In this document: in pieces, positions 52,117 to 60,968 of the stretch | Layout of the letters: the number at the start of each line of letters is the position of its first letter | How positions within the stretch are numbered: the first letter of the stretch is position 1 | DNA from: Deltaproteobacteria bacterium HGW-Deltaproteobacteria-15 | GTDB taxonomy: Bacteria; Desulfobacterota; DSM-4660; Desulfatiglandales; HGW-15 | Length of the DNA stretch: 64,000 bases | Assembly: GCA_002840535.1 (NCBI GenBank) | Contig: PHBH01000028.1 | Span: forward strand, 109,932-173,931 | Reading direction: 5' to 3' | Program-made: the position numbers and the translations under genes | The notes under the pieces: model-generated | Told to the model about the DNA's origin: nothing | Database searches by the model: none | Seen by the model: only the letters and a program-made list of their open reading frames with translations

Positions 52117-53310
52117 CTATATCAGATCCATTTCCCGGCCGATTTTCTCAAACTTGTCCAGGGCAAATGCTATTTGGGATCGGGTGTGCGTGGCCATGAG
52201 GCTCAGCCGCAGGAGAGCCCGGTTGGGCTGGACAGCAGGCGGCAGCACGGGATTGACGAAAATCCCCTCCTCCTCGAGCCTCTTGCACATCCTCATCAGC
52301 ACGATCGGATCCCCGATATAGACCGGGATGATAGGGGTTTCTGAGGACCCGGTATCGTATCCCATGGACCGAAGACCCTCCTTCAACACGCGTCCATTTT
52401 CCCAAAGGTTTTCGATCCGTTCAGGCTCGCGCCGGATGATTCGCAGGGCTGCAAGAGCAGCGGCTGCAGAGGAGGGAGGCATGCTTGCGCTGAAGATGAA
52501 GGCGCGGGACTGATGTTTCAGATATTCGATGGAGGCTCCGTCGGCGGCGATGAAGCCTCCCAAAGAGGCAAGGGATTTGCTGAAGGTGCCCATGATAAAA
52601 TCCACCTTCCCCGTGAGATCGAAGTGGGCGGCCGTGCCACTTCCCTCATTCCCAATGACCCCTAATCCGTGTGCATCATCCACCATGAGGGCGGCTTCAT
52701 GTTTTCCTGCAAGGCGGGCGACCTCCGGAAGCCTCGCCAGATCCCCTTCCATGCTGAAGACGCCGTCTACCACAATGAATTTGCCCTTTTCCCGGGGAAT
52801 TTCCTGCAGACGGGATTCGAGCTCATCCATGTCGTTGTGCCGGTAGCGCACAGCTTTTGCCATTGAGAGCCTGGCCCCATCCACGATGCTGGCATGATCG
52901 CACATGTCCAGCAGGACATAGTCATGCCTGTTCAGCAATGCCGACATCACTCCCTGGTTGACTTGAAAGCCTGTGGAGAAAAGAAGAGCCGCCTCTTTCC
53001 CAACCCAATCCGCGAGCTCGGCTTCGAGCTCAAGGTGGATGTCGAAGGTGCCGTTCAGGAACCTGGACCCCGAACACCCGGTGCCGTATCTCTCAAGCGC
53101 TTTCTTTGCAGCCTCCCTGACCTCGGGGTGGGTGGTAAGACCCATATAGCTGTTGGAACCGAGCATGAGCACACGCCTGTTGCCGGCGAGCGTCACCTCC
53201 GTGTCCAGGTCAGAGACGATCTCCCTGAAAAAGAGGTAGAGGCCCATTTTCCGGCCCTCTTCAGGCAGTGTGAAATTCCTCATTCTCTCAAGAAGGGTGC
53301 CCTGCAACAT
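52117..53310 (-). CDS. Serine palmitoyltransferase-like alpha-oxoamine synthase
   Basis: The 397-residue PLP enzyme belongs to the alpha-oxoamine synthase family. It has MLGSNSYMGLTTHPEVREAA, TGCSGSRFLNGTFDIHLELE, the VDDAHGLGVIGNEGSGT Asp/His region, and the PLP lysine in FIMGTFSKSLASLGGFIAA. The NGTFDIHLELE sequence is typical of bacterial SPT, distinguishing it from 2-amino-3-ketobutyrate ligase and BioF, where SGT.. or GGN.. forms prevail. It would condense serine with an acyl thioester to make 3-ketosphinganine. The lipid-gene neighbours support this. Confidence 0.85.
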   Translation of the reverse strand: MLQGTLLERMRNFTLPEEGRKMGLYLFFREIVSDLDTEVTLAGNRRVLMLGSNSYMGLTTHPEVREAAKKALERYGTGCSGSRFLNGTFDIHLELEAELADWVGKEAALLFSTGFQVNQGVMSALLNRHDYVLLDMCDHASIVDGARLSMAKAVRYRHNDMDELESRLQEIPREKGKFIVVDGVFSMEGDLARLPEVARLAGKHEAALMVDDAHGLGVIGNEGSGTAAHFDLTGKVDFIMGTFSKSLASLGGFIAADGASIEYLKHQSRAFIFSASMPPSSAAAALAALRIIRREPERIENLWENGRVLKEGLRSMGYDTGSSETPIIPVYIGDPIVLMRMCKRLEEEGIFVNPVLPPAVQPNRALLRLSLMATHTRSQIAFALDKFEKIGREMDLI

Positions 53311-53311
53311 A

Positions 53312-54523
53312 TCAATATCCCATCAGTCCGCAGCAGCGGGAGCAGGCGGGCATGAGACCTTCCCTGTCCAGGCTCCGCCTGAAACGCCTGTAAGGACCGG
53401 AATTCCACAGTTCGCTGATCGTGTTCCTTCTGATATTCCCCACAAGGTAGTCGTGATAATCCCGGCACGGAGAAAGGTCGCCGTTGCTGTTGATCTCCAC
53501 GCACTGATAAATGGAGATGCATTCATCATACCCGAACCTCGACCCATGCTCGGTATAGTACCTCTTCAGCTCCCCGGCGCCATGGATCGGCGGCATGATG
53601 GTAACCGGCGGAGCAGAGCGGCTGTTCGATCGCGAGAGAAGTCTCTGGAGCTGCATGTCCAGCAGATCGTAGTCCCGGGGTTTCCACTCTGCTATCCAGC
53701 TCCTGTGCCTGAACGGGGTAGTCCCGAAACGTTTCTCAAAATCCTTTTCATGAAGAACTGCATGTTCCTCGTCCATCCACCAGGAGAGGTAGAAGACGAA
53801 AAGGTCCACCTTGTCCCTGAATGCCTCATAGATATCCACGAGGTAAGGAACGTTTTCGCCGGAGATCACCGTGAGCGATGCAATGACCGGTAGTGTGCTC
53901 CCTTGCTCCGCACGAGTCTTGTTCACGGTTTCGAGGCCCCTGACAATGCTCCTGAAATTATCCCCTTTCCCTGCCGAAGGCCTGATCCTGTTGTGCAACT
54001 CAGCGCAATGACCATCGATGGAGACCTGCAGAAGGAAGAGCGGGGCCTTGACAAAACGCTCCGCAGCGTCCGACAGCCCGGTCCCGTTTGTTGCGATCGA
54101 GACCGGCAGCTTGAGGGAAGATATCGAATCGATCAAATCCTGGATACCGGGATAGAGCATGGGCTCACCTCCCCAGATGTAGATCATGGGCCGGTGGCCG
54201 TTCCGAATGAGATCCCTGAACAGGTAGAGATAGCGCGAAGGGGTGACCTCTTCCTTCCTTTTCTCTTTGAGATCCTCCCCGATCAGAAACCCTCTCTCAC
54301 CCCACTGGCCGCACGTGCGGCACCGGAGATTGCAAACATCGGTGATTCGAAGGCTCACCTGTCGAATCCTCCCGGCGCGTCCATCTCCTTGAAAGGGGTG
54401 AAGGAGATTGAAGAATAGCTTTTCCCCCTCAAGCTTGAGAAGCTTGGTGCCGACCCATGGATGGACGAGAACCCTGTGGAGGTTTCCCAAGATCACCCGT
54501 GCTGAGATATGGCTTCTTCTCAC
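53312..54523 (-). CDS. Radical SAM/SPASM protein in the sphingolipid-type operon
   Basis: The core motif is CNLRCRTCGQW (C-x3-C-x2-C), followed by IYIWGGEPMLYPGIQDLID and VSIATNGTGLSD. The C-terminal part has spaced cysteines (DECISIYQCVEINSNGDLSP, CRDYHDYLVGN, PACSRCCG) that fit a SPASM domain with auxiliary 4Fe-4S clusters. The gene stops one base before the SPT start, so both are translated together. The track uses TTG at 54583; GTG at 54523 with AGGA upstream is as plausible, and the residues between look non-coding. Substrate unknown; a step in lipid head-group or chain modification is inferred. Confidence 0.82.
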   Translation of the reverse strand: MRRSHISARVILGNLHRVLVHPWVGTKLLKLEGEKLFFNLLHPFQGDGRAGRIRQVSLRITDVCNLRCRTCGQWGERGFLIGEDLKEKRKEEVTPSRYLYLFRDLIRNGHRPMIYIWGGEPMLYPGIQDLIDSISSLKLPVSIATNGTGLSDAAERFVKAPLFLLQVSIDGHCAELHNRIRPSAGKGDNFRSIVRGLETVNKTRAEQGSTLPVIASLTVISGENVPYLVDIYEAFRDKVDLFVFYLSWWMDEEHAVLHEKDFEKRFGTTPFRHRSWIAEWKPRDYDLLDMQLQRLLSRSNSRSAPPVTIMPPIHGAGELKRYYTEHGSRFGYDECISIYQCVEINSNGDLSPCRDYHDYLVGNIRRNTISELWNSGPYRRFRRSLDREGLMPACSRCCGLMGY

Positions 54524-54980
54524 GTTTCCTGTTTCTCTGTTTCTTCGTCCACCGCGAAGGGTGAGTAGTTCAACCGGGGTCAATTGGATCCCGGCGTCCG
54601 ATTTTGCGACGGATGCGAATCATAGCAGAAATAGCCGTCAGGTGATATACCCTCAATCAACAGCCAGACAGCCGCAACCACGCTCCCAGATCTTTGTGTT
54701 GCCCCCTTGACGACCCTATGCTATTTCTCTGCGCTGGCGAGGCCTGTAGAGAAGGATCCCCACCACGGCGTCGGACGCAATCGTGATCGTCGGGCGGCTT
54801 GGGTCTACGATCCACCGGGGAGTGTAATGAACAGACTGTATTTGTTGCAGCGGTGAGCGCGTGAACAAGAGCGTCATTCAGGAATATATCGGTCCGTCAG
54901 CCTCTGCCAACGCTTTTGCGGTGCCGGCAACCCGGGTCGACCTTGTGCAGAGCCTTCTCCCTGAAAGCGGGAGCCGGTCA
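54524..54980. other. Intergenic region between divergent lipid and glycosyltransferase operons
   Basis: It holds the doubtful upstream parts of both neighbours. TTGACG at 54708 could be a -35 box. A 9-codon frame MNRLYLLQR at 54828-54857 has GGGGAG upstream, a possible leader peptide, but nothing more supports it. Confidence 0.35.
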
Positions 54981-55979
54981 ATGCGGATCGCGCTCCTGAT
55001 CAAAAGTATGAGAAGAAGCGGCGGCAATCGGGTGATTGCCGGACTCTTCGATCGCCTGCGTCGGTTGGACAACATAGAGATTCACGTTTTCGTGGTGCCG
55101 GAAAGCAGCCCCCATCTCGGAGAGGTGCGCAATCTCTTTATGGCCAAGCGGAAGTACCGCGCAGCCGCATCGGTCACGCGACCCGGACGTGCAGTGGATC
55201 CCGGAGAGTATGACTTGCTTATTTCGACGAGCCGCCGCACCCTTGATTTTGTCACGGACCCCGCCCATCCCAGACATGTCCATCTCCTTCAGGCGATCGA
55301 GGCATGGGACACGGTGAACTCTCCGTTCTTCCTCGATTACTGCATGGAAAGGCGGTACCCTTCTCCTGAAGATTGCATAGATCTCATTCGCGAAATCGGA
55401 CTTCCTCAGGACGTGCGATATCTCCATCAGATCGGCTTGGTGGATCGGATTCGAACCGTATCCGGTTACCTGGATTCTGCCATTCGCTATGCCGGTCGAC
55501 CCAGCGAGGTGGTGGTCTGTGAGCCGGAGCTCTTTCTTCGGGGGACCGGCGGTCGCGCCACCAGAGACATCGATATTCTTCTTTTTCTACGGGGCGAACC
55601 CTATAACGGGGATGTCTTGTCGGTAGCGATCACGAACACTTTTCAGGAGCCCTGCCACATGATGGTAGTTGCTACTCGAAAAGCAACGCCTCTCCTCAAA
55701 AAGATCCGGAGACGCGATCAAACCTCAGTCATCTTCGACCCGTTGGATGGAGCGCTCAAAGAGATTTTCGCGTCCACTCGATTCGTGCTGCATCCCTCTT
55801 TGTGTAACGGCGGAGGCTTTATTCCCATTGAAGCCTTGTCTTTTGGATGCAACGTCGTCTCCAGCCGAACCGGCTGGCTGTCGACGGCAAAGAGCACGGG
55901 CAATTTGATCATCGTCGACCGTCACGACCCGAGCCTCTACCGCTCGGCACTGGAAGGCTGCCTCCGATGCGAAAAGTAA
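54981..55979 (+). CDS. GT4-like glycosyltransferase
   Basis: The product is a GT-B-type glycosyltransferase: MRIALLIKSMRRSGGNRVIA opens the first Rossmann half, and the second half carries LHPSLCNGGGFIPIEALSFG, the E-x7-E-like donor-binding region. About 332 residues from the ATG at 54981, which has GGGAG seven bases before it; the track's GTG at 54861 adds 40 residues of unclear value. The stop overlaps the next gene by 13 bases. It probably builds a surface glycan with the two genes after it. Confidence 0.75.
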   Translation: MRIALLIKSMRRSGGNRVIAGLFDRLRRLDNIEIHVFVVPESSPHLGEVRNLFMAKRKYRAAASVTRPGRAVDPGEYDLLISTSRRTLDFVTDPAHPRHVHLLQAIEAWDTVNSPFFLDYCMERRYPSPEDCIDLIREIGLPQDVRYLHQIGLVDRIRTVSGYLDSAIRYAGRPSEVVVCEPELFLRGTGGRATRDIDILLFLRGEPYNGDVLSVAITNTFQEPCHMMVVATRKATPLLKKIRRRDQTSVIFDPLDGALKEIFASTRFVLHPSLCNGGGFIPIEALSFGCNVVSSRTGWLSTAKSTGNLIIVDRHDPSLYRSALEGCLRCEK

Positions 55980-56914
55980 TCGTCACGACAACGGTTCATC
56001 CGCCCACCAGGGCTATCCGACTCTTCGATGCGATGCCGGATTGGGAACTCATCGTGGTCGGCGACCTCAAGACCCCTACGGAGTATTCTCTCGATCGCGG
56101 AATCTATTTGGATCCCGCGAGTCAGGAGAAATATGACAAACCGTTGTCGGATGCCATCGGCTGGAACTGTGTGGAGCGCCGGAACTTCGGGCTTCTTTTC
56201 GCCAACGATATGAAAGCGGATATTGTCGCGATGGTAGACGACGACAATGTCCCTATGCCTGTCTGGGGCCGGGATCTTCTGTTGGATCGGGAAGGGGAGG
56301 TCACCTTTTACGAGACCGATCTCCCTGCCTTTGATCCGGTCGGTGCCACGAACTATCGCGAGATCTGGCATCGTGGCTACCCGCTCCAGCTCCTCTCCAG
56401 GCGGGATTACAGTGCAAAATCACGCAAGCGGCTTCGCGCAGATGTTCAAGCCGATTTCTGGAACGGCGACCCGGACATCGACGCCGTTTGCCGAATGGAG
56501 CATGCGCCTATCTGTCGCTTCGAGGATTCTTCTTTCCCGATGGCTTCGAACAGGATCGGCCCCTTCAACTCGCAAAACACCTTCTTGAGGGGCGAGCTGC
56601 TGCATAATTATTTCCTCTTTCCTTTCATCGGCAGGATGAGCGACATCTGGGCATCCTATCATCTCCAGGCAAGGGGGATTTCTGTCGTTTACGGCAAACC
56701 ATCCGTCTTCCATGAGCGCAATGCTCATGATCCTGTGCGTGACATGAGGGAGGAATATCTCGGCTATGAGAATAATCTCCGGATTGTCGAAGCGCTCCCG
56801 AACGCACCGGATGTTGTACTTGGCTATCTACCTGAACGGACTCTCCGCGCATTTCAACTCTACCAGAGACATTTTGAAAAACGTGGACCCACTTATCCTC
56901 ATGAACAGGTTTGA
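55967..56914 (+). CDS. STELLO/DUF288-type glycosyltransferase
   Basis: About 315 residues from the ATG at 55967 (GGAAGG nine bases before it); the track's start at 55847 lies inside the preceding gene. Features of the STELLO (DUF288) family are TTTVHPPTRAIRLFDAMPDW, VVGDLKTPTEY, a RNFGLLFANDMKADIVAMVD segment and the metal-binding DDDN. FERxxDIWxSYHLQ-like IGRMSDIWASYHLQARGI follows. It is likely cytosolic and acts on a sugar nucleotide; product unknown. Confidence 0.8.
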   Translation: MRKVIVTTTVHPPTRAIRLFDAMPDWELIVVGDLKTPTEYSLDRGIYLDPASQEKYDKPLSDAIGWNCVERRNFGLLFANDMKADIVAMVDDDNVPMPVWGRDLLLDREGEVTFYETDLPAFDPVGATNYREIWHRGYPLQLLSRRDYSAKSRKRLRADVQADFWNGDPDIDAVCRMEHAPICRFEDSSFPMASNRIGPFNSQNTFLRGELLHNYFLFPFIGRMSDIWASYHLQARGISVVYGKPSVFHERNAHDPVRDMREEYLGYENNLRIVEALPNAPDVVLGYLPERTLRAFQLYQRHFEKRGPTYPHEQV

Positions 56915-56933
56915 AGAACTGCGCGAGTGACCT

Positions 56934-59900
56934 ATGCCTGCTGTCTCCATGGTGGTTTGCCTCTGTCGTGAGCGGGATTTTCTCTCCCGTCTCATCACAC
57001 GTGCAGAAGGCTGCTACGACGATCTCGTCGTGGTCCACGATGGACCGGACCTGGATGGTGTCCGCTCTCTCGTTGAACCACTTGGCGGGCGTTTCTTCGA
57101 AAGGCCCCGAAAATTCTCCGGCGATGGACACTACATCTACGGCTGGCAGCAGGCCCGACACGATTGGATTTTCCGCCCTGATGCCGATGAGTATCCGAGC
57201 CCTGAATTGGCTGGATGGCTTCGAAGTTTTCGAGATGCGCCGGAGCCGGATTCAGCCCTCAGCGGATTTGAGCTGATCATTCCCCTCTGGAGCGGTTCGG
57301 CCCAGAAGACAAAGCGGTGGCCATGGCGCCCGACACTGATCCATCGTCGGCGCATCCGCTATATAGACCTTTGCGAGCAGTGGCTCATCCCGGACGGCCG
57401 ATGGGAGCGTGTGCCCAAAATCCTCTGCCATGAACCGGCCAGGAAGAATTACGGCGCGAGCTATCTTCTGGGCTTGACCAAACGGAAGCGTTGGCTCTAC
57501 GCCACGGGGCTGGGACTGATGCGGTCCCCCATTGAACTGGGTTGCTGGCGGTGGGAAGAGGCTGACTGGCCCAGGAAATGGGAAGCGCTTCGCCGGCATC
57601 CGTTGCGTACTGCCCTAACCCGGTTGTTCACTTCCTTCTGGGGGAACGGCCGCGAGATGATTCAGAGCGGGGAGCCATTCAAGCCACTCTTGTTGACCCA
57701 TTATCCGCTCCATCATTGGATCACGTGCATGGCGTTTCGCGCCGTGAAAAAGGAGTGGGCGCTCGTGCAGTCGGCCGGTCTGGAGCCGGGCGGCATGATG
57801 GAGCGCGGCGACACTCCACAGCGCGTTTTCATCCTGGACGGTCCGGACGCAGATGATCAATGGAATTTCTTCCGGCGTTCCGGCAAGGATTGCTGGATTG
57901 TCTCCAACAGGCGCGATTCCCGGCGGATCAGCGAGCTCCGGGCCCGGGTGCTGATGCGGCTGGACGATCTCCTGATTCACTCCCCCGGCCAGGCCGCCTG
58001 GGCAGAGGAGTTTCTCTGCCGCAACCTGGCTTGTCTGCACGAGATGCCCCCCGAGGAATCGTCAGATGCCGCTGCACCGTCACCTTCCGAGACAGCGATC
58101 AAGTCGGCGGAGAGTCGAAAAAGAGTGCTTATCGACGGGGTCATCTTCCAGCTCCAGCGAAAACGTCCGGCCGGCATTTACCGGGTATGGACATCGTTGT
58201 TACGGGAAATGGGCAAGTCGCCGCTGGCGAAAGACATCATACTGCTTGACCGCGCAGGAACCGCACCGCGGATCGAAGGGATTGCGGCGCGACCGGCGCC
58301 CGCGTATGACCTTTCCCATTCTGAAGGCGACCCGGCGATGCTGCAGGAGATCTGTGACCGGGAACAGGCGGGATTGCTTATCTCGACCTATTACAGTTTC
58401 GCGGAGATGACAAGATCGATGATCGTGTTGCACGACATGATCCCCGAGTTGACCGGTCAGGATCTGAATCTTCCCGAATGGCAGGTGAAGACGGAGGCCA
58501 TAAAAAAGGCGTGCGGGTATTTCAGCCTGTCCAGTTCGACAATAAGGGACTTCCGGCAGTTGTATGCCGCCTTCTCCGGACGAGAGGTGTTCTTGACTCC
58601 GGGCGCCGTTGGCGAGGAAATTCACCCCGCCGGTTCCGAGGAGGTGGCGTCGTTCAGGGCGCGATACGGGGTGAGCAAACCCTATTTTCTGCTTGTGGGG
58701 CACCGGGCGTTGTACAAAAACGCGGAATTGTTTTTTAGAGCGTTCGGGGGATGGAGACGGAGAAAGGAATTTGAGATTGTCTGCACGGGAGGCGCGGAGA
58801 AGCTGGAAAAGGCGCTGGAAAAGCTGGTGCCCGGAACACCATGCCACGTGCTTGGGCTCACGGACGCGGAGCTTGGAGCGGCCTACAGCGGCGCTACCGC
58901 ACTGGTCTACACGTCGCGATATGAGGGATTCGGTCTGCCGATCCTGGAAGCTCAGAAGTGCAATTGCCCGGTAATTACGTGCCGAAACTCGTCCCTGGAA
59001 GAAGTGGCCGGTGAGGCGGCGCTGTTTGTGGGTGAAGACGACGTGGCCGGGCTGCAAGCTTTGCTGGACGAGGTGATGCGTATAGACGTGCGTCAAAAGC
59101 TGATTCCCCTTGGGCAGGAGAACGCGCGGCGATTCTCGTGGAGCGCCAGCGCGAAAAGGATGGAAAAGGCGATTGAAGAAGTCTTATCTCAGGCCCGGGC
59201 GCCGGGCTCGGGAGAAACGGCTGAAGGGCTTCATGAGGGCGGCACGCCTGTGTCGAGAGCGGACGGACAGCCGCTGGTGTCGGCGATCGTTTCGACATAC
59301 AACGCGGAGCGATTCATGCGCGGCTGCCTGGAAGATCTGGAGCAGCAGACTATCCGTAAAGAGCTGGAGATCGTGGTGGTAGACTCGGCGTCGCCGCAGA
59401 ATGAAGCGGCGATCGTGAAGGAATTTCAAGAATGCTATGGGAATATCGTGTACATCCGGAGCGGGGAGCGGGAGACGTTATATGGTGCGTGGAATCGCGG
59501 CATCAAGGCGGCGAGGGGAAAGTATGTGACCAGCGCCAATACGGATGATCGTCACCGCGCAGATGCGCTGGAAGTCCTGGCGCGCACCCTGGAAGAAAAC
59601 CCGGATGCGACCTTGGCCTATGGGGATTCCCTGATCACGAGGACCGAGAATGACACGTTCGAATGCGCGCATCCGGTGGGGCGCCACGAATGGCCTGATT
59701 TCAGTGCCCATCGTTTGCTTGAAGGATGCTGCATCGGCCCGCAGCCGGTCTGGCGGAGAGACGTGCATGACGAGCACGGATATTTCGATGAAAAGATGGT
59801 AGCGGCCGGAGATTATGAGTTTTGGCTGCGGATTGCGCGGAATCGGAAATTCCTCCACGTGCGACAATGCCTGGGGTTGTACCTGGAATCGCAGGCGGGC

Positions 59901-60041
59901 GTTGAGCGTGCAAACGAGGCCCAGTGCATCAAGGAAGCGGAAGAGGCTCGGACGCGCTACGCGAAGGATATCTTGGCGACGGCCAAGAAGGACAAAGACT
60001 TAAAAAGAAACTTCTTGCGTCTCTTCTGGAGAGGAGAATGA
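56934..60041 (+). CDS. Three-domain glycosyltransferase (GT2-like, GT4, GT2)
   Basis: A 1035-residue chain with three catalytic parts. Residues ~1-270 are a GT2-like fold with PDADE in place of DxD (IFRPDADEYPSPEL). Residues ~395-745 are a GT4 domain (KRVLIDGVIFQLQRKRPAGI, YRVW, then LVYTSRYEGFGLPILEAQKC). Residues ~775-1030 are a GT2 domain (LVSAIVSTYNAERFMRGCLE, VVDSASPQNE, TSANTDDRHR, and a conserved AAGDYEFWLRIA). Such chains assemble repeating glycans, each domain adding one sugar. It begins 20 bases after the STELLO gene. No secretion signal. Confidence 0.85.
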   Translation: MPAVSMVVCLCRERDFLSRLITRAEGCYDDLVVVHDGPDLDGVRSLVEPLGGRFFERPRKFSGDGHYIYGWQQARHDWIFRPDADEYPSPELAGWLRSFRDAPEPDSALSGFELIIPLWSGSAQKTKRWPWRPTLIHRRRIRYIDLCEQWLIPDGRWERVPKILCHEPARKNYGASYLLGLTKRKRWLYATGLGLMRSPIELGCWRWEEADWPRKWEALRRHPLRTALTRLFTSFWGNGREMIQSGEPFKPLLLTHYPLHHWITCMAFRAVKKEWALVQSAGLEPGGMMERGDTPQRVFILDGPDADDQWNFFRRSGKDCWIVSNRRDSRRISELRARVLMRLDDLLIHSPGQAAWAEEFLCRNLACLHEMPPEESSDAAAPSPSETAIKSAESRKRVLIDGVIFQLQRKRPAGIYRVWTSLLREMGKSPLAKDIILLDRAGTAPRIEGIAARPAPAYDLSHSEGDPAMLQEICDREQAGLLISTYYSFAEMTRSMIVLHDMIPELTGQDLNLPEWQVKTEAIKKACGYFSLSSSTIRDFRQLYAAFSGREVFLTPGAVGEEIHPAGSEEVASFRARYGVSKPYFLLVGHRALYKNAELFFRAFGGWRRRKEFEIVCTGGAEKLEKALEKLVPGTPCHVLGLTDAELGAAYSGATALVYTSRYEGFGLPILEAQKCNCPVITCRNSSLEEVAGEAALFVGEDDVAGLQALLDEVMRIDVRQKLIPLGQENARRFSWSASAKRMEKAIEEVLSQARAPGSGETAEGLHEGGTPVSRADGQPLVSAIVSTYNAERFMRGCLEDLEQQTIRKELEIVVVDSASPQNEAAIVKEFQECYGNIVYIRSGERETLYGAWNRGIKAARGKYVTSANTDDRHRADALEVLARTLEENPDATLAYGDSLITRTENDTFECAHPVGRHEWPDFSAHRLLEGCCIGPQPVWRRDVHDEHGYFDEKMVAAGDYEFWLRIARNRKFLHVRQCLGLYLESQAGVERANEAQCIKEAEEARTRYAKDILATAKKDKDLKRNFLRLFWRGE

Positions 60042-60084
60042 ATGAACCGGCCCGTTGAGAAGAAGCGACCTGGTTTGGTTCAGC

Positions 60085-60110
60085 TACGAGGCGGCCAGAG
60101 CAGTTGTGAA
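60085..60110 (+). pseudogene. Short tyrosine-recombinase remnant
   Basis: TACGAGGCGGCCAGAGCAGT followed by TGTGAA translates as YEAARAVVK, a segment typical of integrase catalytic domains. It shares the AGGCGGCCAGAGCA..TGTGAA core with the two larger repeat copies. Confidence 0.4.
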
Positions 60111-60247
60111 AAGGCCGGGAACTCGCAGGTATATGCAATCAGAAGGGAAAACAGCAGCGACGTGAAGTCCTGATGCTCAGGGGTCTACTAGAACGTGTGC
60201 CTCTTTATGGCCTGCTCGCATTCGACAAGAATCGGACAAGAATCCGC

Positions 60248-60287
60248 TTGTCATCGCCTTCACCATTCGCTATCTTACTGGTAAGAT
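60248..60287 (+). promoter_or_regulatory. Promoter and overlapping operator of the toxin-antitoxin operon
   Basis: TTGTCA (60248-60253), 17 bases, TATCTT (60271-60276). The -10 box lies in a perfect inverted repeat ATCTTAC-TG-GTAAGAT (60272-60287), as expected for autorepression by an AbrB-type antitoxin. Confidence 0.7.
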
Positions 60288-60306
60288 CGATTTGAAGGAG
60301 TTAGGT

Positions 60307-60570
60307 ATGACAGATTTGGCCACAACCAGAATGTCCTCAAAAGGCCAGGTAGTTATTCCTGAGGAGATTCGGAAGCGGTTGGGTTTGAAAGAGGGCTCTC
60401 AATTCGTCGTAGTGGGCGAAAAGGACACTGTTATTCTCAAGGCGATTTCGCCCCCGACGATGCAGGAGTTCGATTCTCTGATCGCTGAAGCCAGGAAGCA
60501 GGCAAGAAGAGCCGGCTTAAAGAGAAGAAATATCCGCGATGCCCTCCTCAAGGCACGGGGCGGGAAGTGA
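60307..60570 (+). CDS. AbrB/MazE-type antitoxin
   Basis: The 87-residue protein starts MTDLATTRMSSKGQVVIPEE and has the swapped-hairpin AbrB DNA-binding fold (IPEEIRKRLGLKEGSQFVVV). The C-terminal half (residues ~45-87) is basic and helical, the part that wraps a PIN toxin. The ATG at 60307 has GGAG six bases upstream; the track's TTG at 60292 would put the site inside the gene. It overlaps the toxin start by four bases and should repress from the palindrome before it. Confidence 0.88.
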   Translation: MTDLATTRMSSKGQVVIPEEIRKRLGLKEGSQFVVVGEKDTVILKAISPPTMQEFDSLIAEARKQARRAGLKRRNIRDALLKARGGK

Positions 60571-60968
60571 AAGTGGTGATTGACACCAATGTGCTTATCT
60601 CCGGCGTTTTCTTTACCGGCCCTCCCTCGAAGATCCTTGAAGCAAGGCGTGACGAGAGAGTAAGGGTAGTTATTTCGCCGGACATCTTTGAGGAGTACCG
60701 CCGAGTCGGCGACGTTCTCAAAACGCAATTCCCGGGCGTCGACATTGAACGGATTTTGGGACTACTGGCGAACAATACGGAGATTGTCTCCCCCGAAAGC
60801 CTGCCTCTTCCCGTTTGCGAAGATCCCGACGATGATAAGTTCCTGTCGTGTGCGCTGAAGAGCGGAGCCAATGTAATCATCTCGGGCGACAAGCACCTTT
60901 TGAAGGCTTCGGGGTACAAAGGGTTGCAGATTATCACCCCCCGGAAATTCGTGGATGATTACCTGTAA
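60567..60968 (+). CDS. PIN-domain toxin (VapC-like, TIGR00305 type)
   Basis: The 133-residue protein has a PIN nuclease layout: MKVVIDTNVLISGVFF with the first Asp, EEYRR mid-chain acid, CEDPDDDKFLSCALKSGANV, and ISGDKHLLK with the last acids. Metal-dependent RNA cleavage is the family activity. It starts at a GTG overlapping the antitoxin stop. Complete, with no sign of decay. Confidence 0.88.
   Translation: MKVVIDTNVLISGVFFTGPPSKILEARRDERVRVVISPDIFEEYRRVGDVLKTQFPGVDIERILGLLANNTEIVSPESLPLPVCEDPDDDKFLSCALKSGANVIISGDKHLLKASGYKGLQIITPRKFVDDYL

Noticed and set aside
54828-54857. Nine-codon leader peptide before the GT4-like gene
   Set aside because: Good ribosome site but no attenuator hairpin or regulatory codon run to support it.
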